This document shows, one piece after another, positions 1-8,313 of a stretch of 64,000 nt of DNA. The translations under genes were made by a program, and so were the position numbers. Under the pieces are notes generated by a model. It was not told the DNA's origin and ran no database searches. It saw only the letters and a program-made list of their open reading frames with translations. Location of the stretch: the NCBI GenBank assembly GCA_030151225.1, contig JASLEG010000139.1, forward strand, positions 34,531-98,530, read 5' to 3'. The stretch is from Burkholderia sp. (GTDB taxonomy: Bacteria > Pseudomonadota > Gammaproteobacteria > Burkholderiales > Burkholderiaceae). Within the stretch, counting starts at the first letter, position 1; each line of letters opens with the position of its first letter.

Positions 1-66
1 GCTTTCCAGACCCTCAAGGCCAAGAACCCAGCGCCCGAACCCCCGCCCCCGTCCGCCACCTCATGA
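1..66 (+). CDS. C-terminal tail of an upstream gene (partial)
   Basis: Frame 1 is open from the first base and reads 21 residues rich in Pro, Ala and Ser, ending at a TGA at 64-66. That stop overlaps the ATG at 63-65 of the phospholipase-D-like gene in an ATGA arrangement, which is typical of translationally coupled operon genes. The proline-rich end has no recognisable domain, so the function cannot be told from this window. The coupling geometry is the main support that this is a real gene end rather than chance open frame. Confidence 0.45.
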   Translation, partial: AFQTLKAKNPAPEPPPPSATS

Positions 67-1424
67 CCTCAACGAAAAAGCTGGCGCTCATCCTGGCATG
101 CGTATTCGCCCTTGCCCGCCACAGCCAGGCCCAATGTGTCGACCTGCTCGCCAGCCTCGACGACGCCCAGCCGATGCAGACGCGGATCGCGCTGATCGAC
201 CGTGCCACGCCTGCCGAGCAGATCCGCATCCTCGCCTACATCTTCGAGATCGATCGGACCGGCGGCGTGCTGCTGCGTCATCTGGTTCAGGCCGCGCGCC
301 GAGGCGTGCCGGTCAAGCTGCTGATCGACGGCATCGGCCCCGAGCCGCATTTCCCGTTCGAGGACGAACTCGTCGTGGCCCTGCACGAGGTGGCGCCCGG
401 CATCGACCTGCGCATCTTCCATCCCCGATCGGAGCTCGCCGAGCTGCCGCATCGCATGCACGACAAGCTGTTTCTGGTCGGCGATACCGCCGTGATCGGC
501 AGCACCTCGATCTGGGACGAGAGCTTCCGCAACTGGCTCAGCGAGCGCGATCTGATGGTGTCGGGCGACGCCAGCCAGGCGGCGTCGTCGCTGCATGCCA
601 TGCACCGGCATTTCGACTTGTTCTGGAACAGCCCGCAGGCGGTTCACCCCGAGCCGGAGAAATACCTCGACGTCGACAGCCCGTATCGCGGCGCGCGCGG
701 TTATCAGACGCTGGACCCGGCGCGCATTCGATATTGGCGCGAATGGCTGCTGGCGCCGCTCGACGCGGCAGCCTCGTCCGCTCCCGACACGCCCGACGAG
801 GATCCCGCCCTGACGCCGGTCGCCTGCGAGCGTCTGCGCTACGTCCACGACCAGCCCGACAAGCGCTCGCCGGGCACCTTGCAGGACATGTTGCAGGCGT
901 TCGCCACGGCGCAGCACGAGATCCTGATCGTCAATCCCTACCTGATCCTCGTGCCGGAGCTGCGCGCGGCGCTCGAGCGCAAGCAGCGCGAGGGTGTCCA
1001 CGTGATCCTGGTGAGCGCGTCGCTGGCGAGCGTCGCGAAGGAATTCCCGGCGGTCGGTGGTGCCTATGCCGGCGATCTGCCCGGCCTGGTGAAGGCCGGC
1101 ATCGACGTGCGCGAATACGCCGACCGCGAAAACCGCATGATGCACGCCAAGCTGATCCGCATCGACGGGCATCGATACTATCTCGGCAGTTTCAATTTCG
1201 ATTCGCTGTCGGCCCGCCTGAATACCGAAAACGGCCTGTGGATCGACGTCCCCAAGGACGGGCTCGATCCCCTGCAGGACAGCATGGCGTATTTCCTGAG
1301 CCACTCCACTTCGGTGAGCGACGCCGATGGTCACCTGCTGGCGGATCCCGAGGCGCGCTGCCGGGCCGCCGGCTGCGGCGGCGCCTGGCGGTGGGTGGCG
1401 GTGCTGATCAGGCGGCTGCTCTGA
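63..1424 (+). CDS. Secreted phospholipase D-like (PLDc_2 family) protein
   Basis: The 453-residue protein has two phospholipase-D-type half domains preceded by a Sec signal peptide (hydrophobic residues about 7-18, AQA-like cleavage near residue 24). The second half carries a canonical HxKxxxxD motif (His361, Lys363, Asp368) followed by the usual GS-x-N segment. The first half has His133 and Lys135, but the aspartate falls at +8 (Asp141) with Gly140 at the usual place, so that half site is atypical. Family members hydrolyse or transfer phosphodiesters (phospholipase D, cardiolipin synthase, nucleases). The substrate here is unknown, and a periplasmic location is inferred from the signal peptide. 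Its ATG overlaps the stop of the preceding gene. Confidence 0.8.
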   Translation: MTSTKKLALILACVFALARHSQAQCVDLLASLDDAQPMQTRIALIDRATPAEQIRILAYIFEIDRTGGVLLRHLVQAARRGVPVKLLIDGIGPEPHFPFEDELVVALHEVAPGIDLRIFHPRSELAELPHRMHDKLFLVGDTAVIGSTSIWDESFRNWLSERDLMVSGDASQAASSLHAMHRHFDLFWNSPQAVHPEPEKYLDVDSPYRGARGYQTLDPARIRYWREWLLAPLDAAASSAPDTPDEDPALTPVACERLRYVHDQPDKRSPGTLQDMLQAFATAQHEILIVNPYLILVPELRAALERKQREGVHVILVSASLASVAKEFPAVGGAYAGDLPGLVKAGIDVREYADRENRMMHAKLIRIDGHRYYLGSFNFDSLSARLNTENGLWIDVPKDGLDPLQDSMAYFLSHSTSVSDADGHLLADPEARCRAAGCGGAWRWVAVLIRRLL

Positions 1425-1451
1425 GCGCGGCGTGAGCGCTGGCTGCCCGCA

Positions 1452-2156
1452 TCAGTCGACCGGACGCCACCGCCCCGAGGCCGGGCACACCGCGGCAGGC
1501 GCGCCGTTCAACCAGACCTGCTCCTCGTCCGGATAGCGCGAGGTGGAGGGATCGACGTCGAAAACCACCCCGAGCGCCTGCGCGACACGCGCGTCGTCGA
1601 TGGGCAACTCCCAGGTCAGGAAGATCTGGATGTCGTCCTGGTCCGGTGGGAAGTCCGCCGCATCAAATCCGCTGCTGCCGCGCCGAATCACGCCATGCGG
1701 CTGGCCGGTATCGAATACCAGGGCGGTGCCCCGCGTCAGGGGAATGCGAAGGCCCGTGGCGGGAAAATGCACGTCCAGCCCGCGGTCCTCGCTCAGGAAG
1801 AGATTGCAGAAGGCGGCCCCGCCATATTGCGCGCCGTCGTGGTGGTAATTGGCGCCGCGGCACGCCATCAGGGCGACGTCGCTGGCGGCGAGCACGGCGG
1901 GCATGCCGAGCGCGCCCGTCCAGTCGGCCATCGCCTGCACGCAGCGCCGGTAGTCCGGCCAGCGCGCCTGGGTGCGCGCCAGCGGCATCGCCTCGACGTC
2001 GCCGGGTTCCAGGACGAGCCGCGACGCGGTCTCTCGCTCCCAGTCGGCCAGCACGCGCGCAGTGGGAGCGGGCACGTCGAGCGTGCCGGCCAGAACGATG
2101 TCGCTGACGCGTCGACTGCGGATCGCGTCGCCGCTCCAGAAATAGGAAGTCAGCAT
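1452..2156 (-). CDS. 2-oxoglutarate/Fe(II) oxygenase-like protein
   Basis: A 234-residue protein. An HxD pair (His105, Asp107) in ANYHHDGAQYG, followed by His154 and Arg158 in QPHGVIRRG, is the iron-binding and 2-oxoglutarate-binding triad pattern of the double-stranded beta-helix dioxygenases. The spacing of about 47 residues between the HxD and the distal His fits the family. The open frame continues upstream to about 2792, but that part overlaps the cupin gene and its terminator, so the ATG at 2154-2156 is preferred. It converges with the phospholipase-D-like gene across 27 bases. The substrate is not predictable. Confidence 0.65.
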   Translation of the reverse strand: MLTSYFWSGDAIRSRRVSDIVLAGTLDVPAPTARVLADWERETASRLVLEPGDVEAMPLARTQARWPDYRRCVQAMADWTGALGMPAVLAASDVALMACRGANYHHDGAQYGGAAFCNLFLSEDRGLDVHFPATGLRIPLTRGTALVFDTGQPHGVIRRGSSGFDAADFPPDQDDIQIFLTWELPIDDARVAQALGVVFDVDPSTSRYPDEEQVWLNGAPAAVCPASGRWRPVD

Positions 2157-2339
2157 GTCTCGAATGCGGTGCCGTCGAAGGGGGAAATCCGGGCGATTGT
2201 AACGATTCGGCCCGATCGCGTCGGCAAGACCCGAAACCCGGATGTCGAAAAAATACCAACCGGCGTCGCCCCCGTACCAGCACGCGCAAGGCCTTTTCCC
2301 TACCGTAAGGGCCTCTTCACAGCGACCACAGGCCCCGAC

Positions 2340-2684
2340 ATGTCTGACTTCATTACCGTTCTGCGCGAAACCTGCCCGACCCCGGTGGTCGATGCCACGA
2401 AATGGAAGCGCATCGGTGGCGACCCGCACACCGTGAACCTGAACGCCTATCTGTCCGCGGACGGCAGCAAGATCATGGGCACCTGGATCTGCACGCCGGG
2501 CAAGTTCGAGGTGAACTACGAGAAGTGGGAGTTCTGCCATTTCCTCGAGGGCTACTGCATCATCACGCCGGAAGGCGAGGCGCCGAAGCACCTGAAGGGC
2601 GGCGACGTGTTCGTGATCGAGCCCGGCATGAAGGGCACCTGGGAAGTGGTGGAGACGGTGCGCAAGTACTTCGTGTTCGCCTGA
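2340..2684 (+). CDS. Small cupin (DUF861/EutQ-like) protein
   Basis: A 114-residue single-domain cupin. The core reads GTWICTPGKFEVNY, then EFCHFLEGYCIITPEG and a GGDVFVIEPGMKGTWEV segment, which is the DUF861 (cupin_3) pattern. Such proteins bind small ligands or act as simple isomerases or lyases, and no specific reaction can be assigned. The gene is divergent from the oxygenase-like gene and is followed 33 bases later by a strong bidirectional terminator. The start is the ATG giving MSDFITVLRE; the longer open frame upstream overlaps the opposite-strand gene. Confidence 0.85.
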   Translation: MSDFITVLRETCPTPVVDATKWKRIGGDPHTVNLNAYLSADGSKIMGTWICTPGKFEVNYEKWEFCHFLEGYCIITPEGEAPKHLKGGDVFVIEPGMKGTWEVVETVRKYFVFA

Positions 2685-2716
2685 GCGAATCCCGGCCGGC
2701 ATCCGGCGCCCGACAT

Positions 2717-2746
2717 GAAAAAACGCTGCCGAGGCAGCGTTTTTTC
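2717..2746. terminator. Bidirectional intrinsic terminator
   Basis: An A-run, a GC stem (ACGCTGCC / GGCAGCGT) with a short GA loop, and a T-run lie between the convergent cupin gene and the gluconate dehydrogenase operon. The symmetrical A and T tracts would let it stop transcription from both sides. Confidence 0.9.
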
Positions 2747-2772
2747 TTGCAGCATCAGGCAAGCAGCCAACC

Positions 2773-4071
2773 TCAGCCGCCCACCTTCGCACGCACGGCC
2801 GCCACCTGTTTGGCCGTCACGGCCGGGCCCTGATTGCCCCAGCTCGACCGCACGAAGCTCGCCAGTTGCGCGACGTCCTCGTCGTCGTAACGCCAGCCGA
2901 ACGGCGGCATCGCGAGCGGGGAAGGGCGCGTGGCGGTGGAGGGCAGGCGCGAGCCGGCCAGGATCACCGCGATCAGCGAATCGGGGTTCGCCTGCGTCAC
3001 CATCGGGTTGTTCACCAGCGACGGGAACACGCCGGATGCGCCGCGACCGTTCACGCGGTGGCACGCCGCGCAGCTGTCGAGGTAGGCCTCGGCGCCGCGG
3101 CCCTTCGCTTCGCCGGCCATCACGGCCTTCACGGTGGCATCGTCGGCATGGAAGCTCGCCGCTTGCGGCGGCGTGCCCAGGCTCTTCAGATACACCGCGA
3201 TCGCCTTCAGATCGTCGTCGCTCAGGTATTGCGTGCTGTTCTCCACCACCTCGCCCATCGGGCCGGACACGGCCGAGTGCGGGTTGCGGCCCGTCTTCAG
3301 CGAGGCCACGACGTCGTCCACCGACCACGCTTCCAGCCCGCCGCCCGCCGAGGAGCGCAGGTTGATCGGCGCGGTGTGGTCGAGCGAGGAGCCGGCCAGG
3401 AACGTGTCGCTCCGGCCGCTCACGTCCAGCTCCTGGAAGGCGGCGCCGCGCGGCGTGTGGCACGTGCCGCAGTGCGCGAGGCCCTGCACCAGGTAGGCAC
3501 CGCGGTTCCACTCCACGCTCTTCGATGCGTCGGCAACGAAACGCGAGTCGTCATGGAACGCGTGGCTCCAGTACGCCAGCGGCCAGCGGATGCCGAGCGG
3601 CCAGGGCACGTCGGAGGCGCGGTTGGCCTGCGTGGAGGCCGGCACCTGCGTGGTGAAGTAGGCGTACAGATCCTGCAGGTCGGCGTCGGACACCTTCGCG
3701 TAGGCCGTAAACGGCATGGCCGGATACAGGCGCTTGCCGCCCTTTGCCAAGCCCTCGCGCATCGCCAGCACGAACTCCTCGAACGTGTAGCCGCCGATGC
3801 CGTGTTCGCGATCGCCGGTGATGTTGGTCGAGTAGATCGTGCCCACCGGCGTCGCGAACGGCTGGCCGCCCGCGAACGGGGCGCCGCCCCGGGCCGTGTG
3901 ACACGCGATACAGTCGCCGGCGCGCGCCAGGTAGGCGCCGTGCACGGCGTCGCCCTTGCGGTTGGCGACGGACGCATCGATCGTCACGCTCGGCGTGATG
4001 GACGCGAACGCCCAGGCCGCAGCCACGGCCACGATCCCGGCCGCTACCACTCCAATGATGATTTTCCGCAT
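2773..4071 (-). CDS. Gluconate 2-dehydrogenase, triheme cytochrome c subunit
   Basis: A 432-residue membrane-anchored cytochrome with an N-terminal hydrophobic segment (about residues 4-24). It has three CxxCH haem sites: CIACH at 54-58, CGTCH at 201-205 and CAACH at 334-338. This is the arrangement of the cytochrome subunits of membrane alcohol, sorbitol and gluconate dehydrogenases. It would pass electrons from the flavoprotein encoded just upstream (13-base gap) to ubiquinone in the cytoplasmic membrane. It is the last gene of the three-gene operon, and its length matches the roughly 440-residue gluconate 2-dehydrogenase cytochrome. The FAD glucose dehydrogenase cytochrome is similar, so the substrate rests on the whole operon. 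Confidence 0.88.
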   Translation of the reverse strand: MRKIIIGVVAAGIVAVAAAWAFASITPSVTIDASVANRKGDAVHGAYLARAGDCIACHTARGGAPFAGGQPFATPVGTIYSTNITGDREHGIGGYTFEEFVLAMREGLAKGGKRLYPAMPFTAYAKVSDADLQDLYAYFTTQVPASTQANRASDVPWPLGIRWPLAYWSHAFHDDSRFVADASKSVEWNRGAYLVQGLAHCGTCHTPRGAAFQELDVSGRSDTFLAGSSLDHTAPINLRSSAGGGLEAWSVDDVVASLKTGRNPHSAVSGPMGEVVENSTQYLSDDDLKAIAVYLKSLGTPPQAASFHADDATVKAVMAGEAKGRGAEAYLDSCAACHRVNGRGASGVFPSLVNNPMVTQANPDSLIAVILAGSRLPSTATRPSPLAMPPFGWRYDDEDVAQLASFVRSSWGNQGPAVTAKQVAAVRAKVGG

Positions 4072-4084
4072 GATGTTCGCTCGC

Positions 4085-5866
4085 TCAGGCCTGCACCATC
4101 GGTGCGCCGGGGTTCTTCAGGTATTGCGAGCGGATGTTGCTCGCGGCCCAGTAGGCGAGACCGCCCACGAGCCCCGTCGGGTTGTAGCCCACGCCGTGCG
4201 CGAACACGCTGGCGCCGAGCACGAACAGGTTGGGCACGTCCCAGCTCTGCAGGTACTTGTTCACCACGCTCGTCTTCGGATCGGCGCCCATCGCGGTACC
4301 GCCGCTGATGTGCGTGCTCTGATACGCGCGCGTGTCCCAGTGCGTGCCCGGCTTGAGGATGCGGCCCGAGATCGACTTCGGATTCATCGCGCGGCCGATT
4401 TCCATCATCTTGCCGGCCACGTATTCCGAGGCGCGCAGGTCGTTGTCCTGCCAGTCGAGCGTCAGGCGCAGCAGCGGCGAACCGTAGGCGTCGCGATAGT
4501 TCGGGTCGAGATCGAGGAAGCAGTTCCGATAGGCCATGTTGCTGCACTGCGACTCGATGCGGCCGGTGTGCAGGAAGTTGTCCTTCACGGCCTGCTTCCA
4601 CTCGGTGCCCCACTTGGGCGTGCCCTTCGGCAGCGGAATGCCGCGCACCGGGCCGTTGCCGGTCTGGCGGCCCCAGATGATGCCGCCGCCGATGAAGCCG
4701 AGCCTGGAGTGGTCGAAGTTGTCGGCGTTGAATTCCTCGATCGCCTGACCGCCGCCGCCCGCACCCATGAACTGGTTGATGTACGTGTCCTTGTCCCAGA
4801 ACATGTTCACGCTGTTCAGCAGCTGGTAGCAGAAGTTGCGGCCCACCGTGCCTTCGTTGGTGTCGGGGTTGTACGGCTGGCCGATCTTCGAGAGCAGCAT
4901 CAGGTGCACGTTGTGCAGCTGGAATGCGGCCAGGATCACCATCTCGGCCGGCTGCTCCACCTCGTTGCCTTCCGGATCGATGTAGGTCACGCCGGTCGCG
5001 CGCTTGCCGCTCGCGTCGGTGTTCACCTTCACCACGTGCGAATTCACGCGCAGCTCGAAGTTCGGCTTGCGCAGCAGGGCGGGGATGATCGCCGTCTGCG
5101 GCGAGGCCTTCGAGTAGTTCAGGCAGCCGTAGTCGCTGCAGAAGCCGCAGAAGTTGCACGGCCCGAGCTGGCAGCCGTATTCGTTGGTGTACGGGCCCGA
5201 GGCGTTGCCGGCCGGCAGCGCGAAGGGCTTGTAGCCGAGGCCTCTGGCGGCGGCGGCGAACAGCTTGCCGGTGGGGTGGTCGGTCAGCGGCGGCAGCGGG
5301 TATGCGCCCGAGCGGCGGCCCTCGAACGGGTTGCCCACGCCGGTGCTCTTGCCGTCGATGTTGCCGGCCAGGCCCGAGGTGCCGCACACGCGCTCGAAGC
5401 GGTCGAAGCTCGATTCGAGCTCGTCGTAGGTCACGCCCCAGTCCTGCAGGTTCATGCCTTCCGGAATGAATCTGGCGCCGTAGCGCTCGGTGATGTGGCT
5501 CTTGTAGCGCAGCTCTTCCGGCATCACGCGCGACTGCACGCCCGACCAGTGCGAGCCGGCGCCGCCCACGCCTTCACCGGGCTTGAACGAGCCGATCTGG
5601 CGATACGGCACGGCCGTCTGGTCCTTGGTGTGGCGGTTCGTGACGGTGGTCTTCGAGAGGTTCTGCAGCAGCGCGTTGCGCGCCGAATACTTGATCTCGT
5701 CCACGATCTGCGGATATGCGAAATCGGGCACGGTCTCGCGCGCGTCGCCGCGCTCGAGCGCCACGACATCGAGCCCCGCGTTGGCCAGTTCGATCGCGAG
5801 GATCGAGCCGGTCCAGCCGAAGCCGACGATCACGGCGTCGACCGGCTTTTTCTTGATGCTTGCCAT
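4085..5866 (-). CDS. Gluconate 2-dehydrogenase flavoprotein (GMC family)
   Basis: A 593-residue GMC-family oxidoreductase. The FAD-binding GFGWTGS loop sits at the N terminus, and a cysteine-rich segment (QLGPCNFCGFCSDYGC) suggests an Fe-S cluster, as reported for related FAD dehydrogenases. It has no signal peptide of its own; in this family the flavoprotein is exported together with the Tat-bearing small subunit. It lies between the small and cytochrome subunit genes with gaps of only 5 and 13 bases. Its size is closer to gluconate 2-dehydrogenase large subunits (about 600) than to FAD glucose dehydrogenase (about 540), so oxidation of gluconate to 2-ketogluconate in the periplasm is the favoured role. 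Confidence 0.85.
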   Translation of the reverse strand: MASIKKKPVDAVIVGFGWTGSILAIELANAGLDVVALERGDARETVPDFAYPQIVDEIKYSARNALLQNLSKTTVTNRHTKDQTAVPYRQIGSFKPGEGVGGAGSHWSGVQSRVMPEELRYKSHITERYGARFIPEGMNLQDWGVTYDELESSFDRFERVCGTSGLAGNIDGKSTGVGNPFEGRRSGAYPLPPLTDHPTGKLFAAAARGLGYKPFALPAGNASGPYTNEYGCQLGPCNFCGFCSDYGCLNYSKASPQTAIIPALLRKPNFELRVNSHVVKVNTDASGKRATGVTYIDPEGNEVEQPAEMVILAAFQLHNVHLMLLSKIGQPYNPDTNEGTVGRNFCYQLLNSVNMFWDKDTYINQFMGAGGGGQAIEEFNADNFDHSRLGFIGGGIIWGRQTGNGPVRGIPLPKGTPKWGTEWKQAVKDNFLHTGRIESQCSNMAYRNCFLDLDPNYRDAYGSPLLRLTLDWQDNDLRASEYVAGKMMEIGRAMNPKSISGRILKPGTHWDTRAYQSTHISGGTAMGADPKTSVVNKYLQSWDVPNLFVLGASVFAHGVGYNPTGLVGGLAYWAASNIRSQYLKNPGAPMVQA

Positions 5867-5871
5867 GCTGC

Positions 5872-6594
5872 TTATCCTCGCTTGCCGTAGAGACTGACGG
5901 GTGCGTACGGATAAGGCCTGGCCTCACCCACGAACTCCAGGTAGTCGGCGCGCACGCCGGGGTAGCCGATCATCTTCCAGGCGGCCATGTCCTTGTTGCC
6001 GCCGTAGGACGGGTCGCCGAAATAGCCTTCCATGGTGTTCTTCAGCAGGAAGCCGCCGAAGAAGCCCTTGAAGTTGAAGTCGTCGGACTTGATCTCGCCC
6101 TTCTCGATCTTCCTGAAGAAGTCGGTGCGCTGCGCGGCGCCCAGCTCGGCGAACACCTTGCCGCCGAAATTGGCGCGGCAGTACGCGTTGATCGCGCGGA
6201 TCCCGAGGCGGTACTGCTCCTTCGGCGTGAGCTTCGACTGATAGCCGAATTCCGGCTCCACCTTGATGAAGGGCCCCTGCATGTACCAGCGCGAGGCGTC
6301 GCCGTAGGGCGTGAGCATCTGGCGGTCGATGTACTGGGCCACGCCGAGCTCGAGCGCGCCGGGACCGACGGCGTCCTTCGGGATCAGCGTGTCGACGGCG
6401 GCGTTCACGAACGCCCATTCCTCGGGATTGAAGTACCCGGGCGTGTAGTGTTCTTCGGTGGGACGGTTGGCGGGCGCCACGGCCTGCTGCTGGCTGGCGG
6501 TGACGGCGCCGGAAATCCCGACCACGGCTATCGGTGCAATCGCGATGGAGCCCTTGAGGAAGCTCCGCCGGCTGCGATCTTTCGCTGAAGTCAT
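5872..6594 (-). CDS. Gluconate 2-dehydrogenase subunit 3 (Tat signal)
   Basis: A 240-residue protein beginning with a twin-arginine signal (RSRRSFLKG, then a hydrophobic stretch to about residue 31). The remainder is a gluconate_2-dh3 domain including the EEWAFVNAAVDTLIPKD pattern. In this enzyme family the small subunit assists folding and Tat export of the flavoprotein. It is the first gene of the operon. The next gene upstream, a chemoreceptor on the same strand, ends 65 bases away, so the operon promoter is probably in or before that gap. Confidence 0.88.
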   Translation of the reverse strand: MTSAKDRSRRSFLKGSIAIAPIAVVGISGAVTASQQQAVAPANRPTEEHYTPGYFNPEEWAFVNAAVDTLIPKDAVGPGALELGVAQYIDRQMLTPYGDASRWYMQGPFIKVEPEFGYQSKLTPKEQYRLGIRAINAYCRANFGGKVFAELGAAQRTDFFRKIEKGEIKSDDFNFKGFFGGFLLKNTMEGYFGDPSYGGNKDMAAWKMIGYPGVRADYLEFVGEARPYPYAPVSLYGKRG

Positions 6595-6659
6595 TGGCTG
6601 GATCGGGTCGTGAGGTGGGAGAGGCTCGGAGTTGCTGTCGTTGTGGTTGTTCGGTTGCG

Positions 6660-8210
6660 TCAGGCCAGCTTGAACACTTCGACGTGCCCGCGCATGCGGT
6701 TCGACTGTTCGCTGAGGGCCTGGGCGGCGGCGGTCGCCTGTTCGACGAGGGCCGCGTTCTGCTGCGTGATGGAATCCATCTGGCTCACGGCGGTATCCAC
6801 CTGCTCGATGCCCGTGCGCTGCTGTTCGGCGGCCGCGGCGATCTCGTTCATGATGGTGGCCACGTCGCGCACGGCGCCGAGCACTTCCTGCATGGTGCGG
6901 CCGGCGTCGGCCACGAGTTCGCTGCCTTCGGCGATGGTCTGCACGGATTCGGCGATCAGTTCCTTGATCTCCTTGGCCGAGGCGGACGAGCGCTGGGCGA
7001 GCGAGCGCACCTCGCTGGCCACCACCGCGAAGCCGCGGCCCTGTTCGCCGGCGCGCGCCGCTTCCACCGCGGCGTTCAGCGCGAGGATGTTGGTCTGGAA
7101 GGCGATGCCCTCGATGATCCCGGTGATGTCGGAGATCTTGCGCGAGCTGCTGTCGATGCCGCCCATCGTGCCCACCACGCGCTCCACCACCTCGTTGCCG
7201 CGCACGGCCACGCTGGAGGCGTTGTCGGCAAGCTTGCGGCCGGTGTGGGCGCTCTCGGCGTTCTGCTTCACGGTGGCCGTGAGCTGGCTCATGCTGGCCG
7301 CGGTTTCCTCGAGCGAGGCGGCCTGTTCCTCGGTGCGCACCGACAGGTCGATCGTGCCGGAGGCGATTTCCTGGGTGGCGGTGGCGATCGATTCGGTACT
7401 CGCGCGCACCTCGCGCACGGTGGTGGCGAGGCTCGTCTGCATGTCGGCCACGCCGCGCAGCAGCATGCCCATCTCGTCGTTGTTGTGGATCTCGATGCGG
7501 CGGTTCAGGTGGCCGTCGGCGATCGCCTCGAAGTGCGAGAGCGCGTCGCGCAGCGGCGCCATGATCGCGCGGCGCAGCGTGAACCAGCTCAGCGCGGCGC
7601 CGAGCACGCCCACCACGATCATCACGATCGACAGCGTGGAATACAGATGGAACGCGGCTTCGGAGGCGTCGTAGTTGTTCTTGGCGTTGCTGTACAGCGC
7701 CGTCTTGACCTTGTCGTTGGCCGCGCTCATGTCCGAGTACAGCGACGAGAGCTGGGTCATCGCGATGCTGTCCACGCGCGCGGCGTCGTGGGCCTGGATC
7801 GCGTCGATGAACGCAGCCACGGCATCGCGCATGGCCTTGCGGCGGTCGGTGGCGTCACCGATCAGGCTGGCCTCGTTCGGCTCGTGCGGCTGCTTGACAA
7901 ACGTTTGCCACCATTCGTCGGACTTGGCGAAGAAGCCGCTTGCGCGCTGGATCTGCTCGGGGGTCTTGGGATCGTCGGGGTGCAGGGCCACGCGGTCGAG
8001 CACGAGGCGCGTGCGCGCGATGTAGATTTCCGCGTTGCCGATGTTGGTCGCCGCGGTCAGCTTGTTCTGATACGTGTCGCGATTGGCGTGGTTCGCCCGG
8101 ATCGTGCCCAGCAGGCCGAGCGCACCGATTGCCACCATCAGAACCGCGAGAAAGCTCATCGTCAGCGCGATACGCGTCTGCAGCGAGAAGCCGGCCTTGC
8201 CCATGTTCAT
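6660..8210 (-). CDS. Methyl-accepting chemotaxis protein (four-helix-bundle sensor)
   Basis: A 516-residue chemoreceptor. Transmembrane segment 1 lies at about residues 12-35, followed by a Tar-like helical periplasmic domain and transmembrane segment 2 near 190-210. A HAMP segment and a long cytoplasmic coiled coil follow. The conserved signalling tip (NILALNAAVEAARAGEQGRGFAVV) is near residue 371. It should signal to CheA/CheW at the inner membrane. There is no CheR-docking pentapeptide at the C terminus. Ligand unknown; its position just upstream of the gluconate dehydrogenase operon is suggestive but not evidence. Confidence 0.92.
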   Translation of the reverse strand: MNMGKAGFSLQTRIALTMSFLAVLMVAIGALGLLGTIRANHANRDTYQNKLTAATNIGNAEIYIARTRLVLDRVALHPDDPKTPEQIQRASGFFAKSDEWWQTFVKQPHEPNEASLIGDATDRRKAMRDAVAAFIDAIQAHDAARVDSIAMTQLSSLYSDMSAANDKVKTALYSNAKNNYDASEAAFHLYSTLSIVMIVVGVLGAALSWFTLRRAIMAPLRDALSHFEAIADGHLNRRIEIHNNDEMGMLLRGVADMQTSLATTVREVRASTESIATATQEIASGTIDLSVRTEEQAASLEETAASMSQLTATVKQNAESAHTGRKLADNASSVAVRGNEVVERVVGTMGGIDSSSRKISDITGIIEGIAFQTNILALNAAVEAARAGEQGRGFAVVASEVRSLAQRSSASAKEIKELIAESVQTIAEGSELVADAGRTMQEVLGAVRDVATIMNEIAAAAEQQRTGIEQVDTAVSQMDSITQQNAALVEQATAAAQALSEQSNRMRGHVEVFKLA

Positions 8211-8313
8211 TTTTTTCCCCAGGGGATAACGTTGTTGTGTCTTTTGCCCTAGGGTTTACGGCAAGCATTTAATTAACTTTACGGTTTCATTAGTATGAAA
8301 TTTACGAATCGGG

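Noticed and set aside
2773..6594. FAD glucose dehydrogenase rather than gluconate 2-dehydrogenase
   Set aside because: The flavoprotein (593) and small subunit (240) are closer in size to gluconate 2-dehydrogenase. Not fully excluded, since the families are related.
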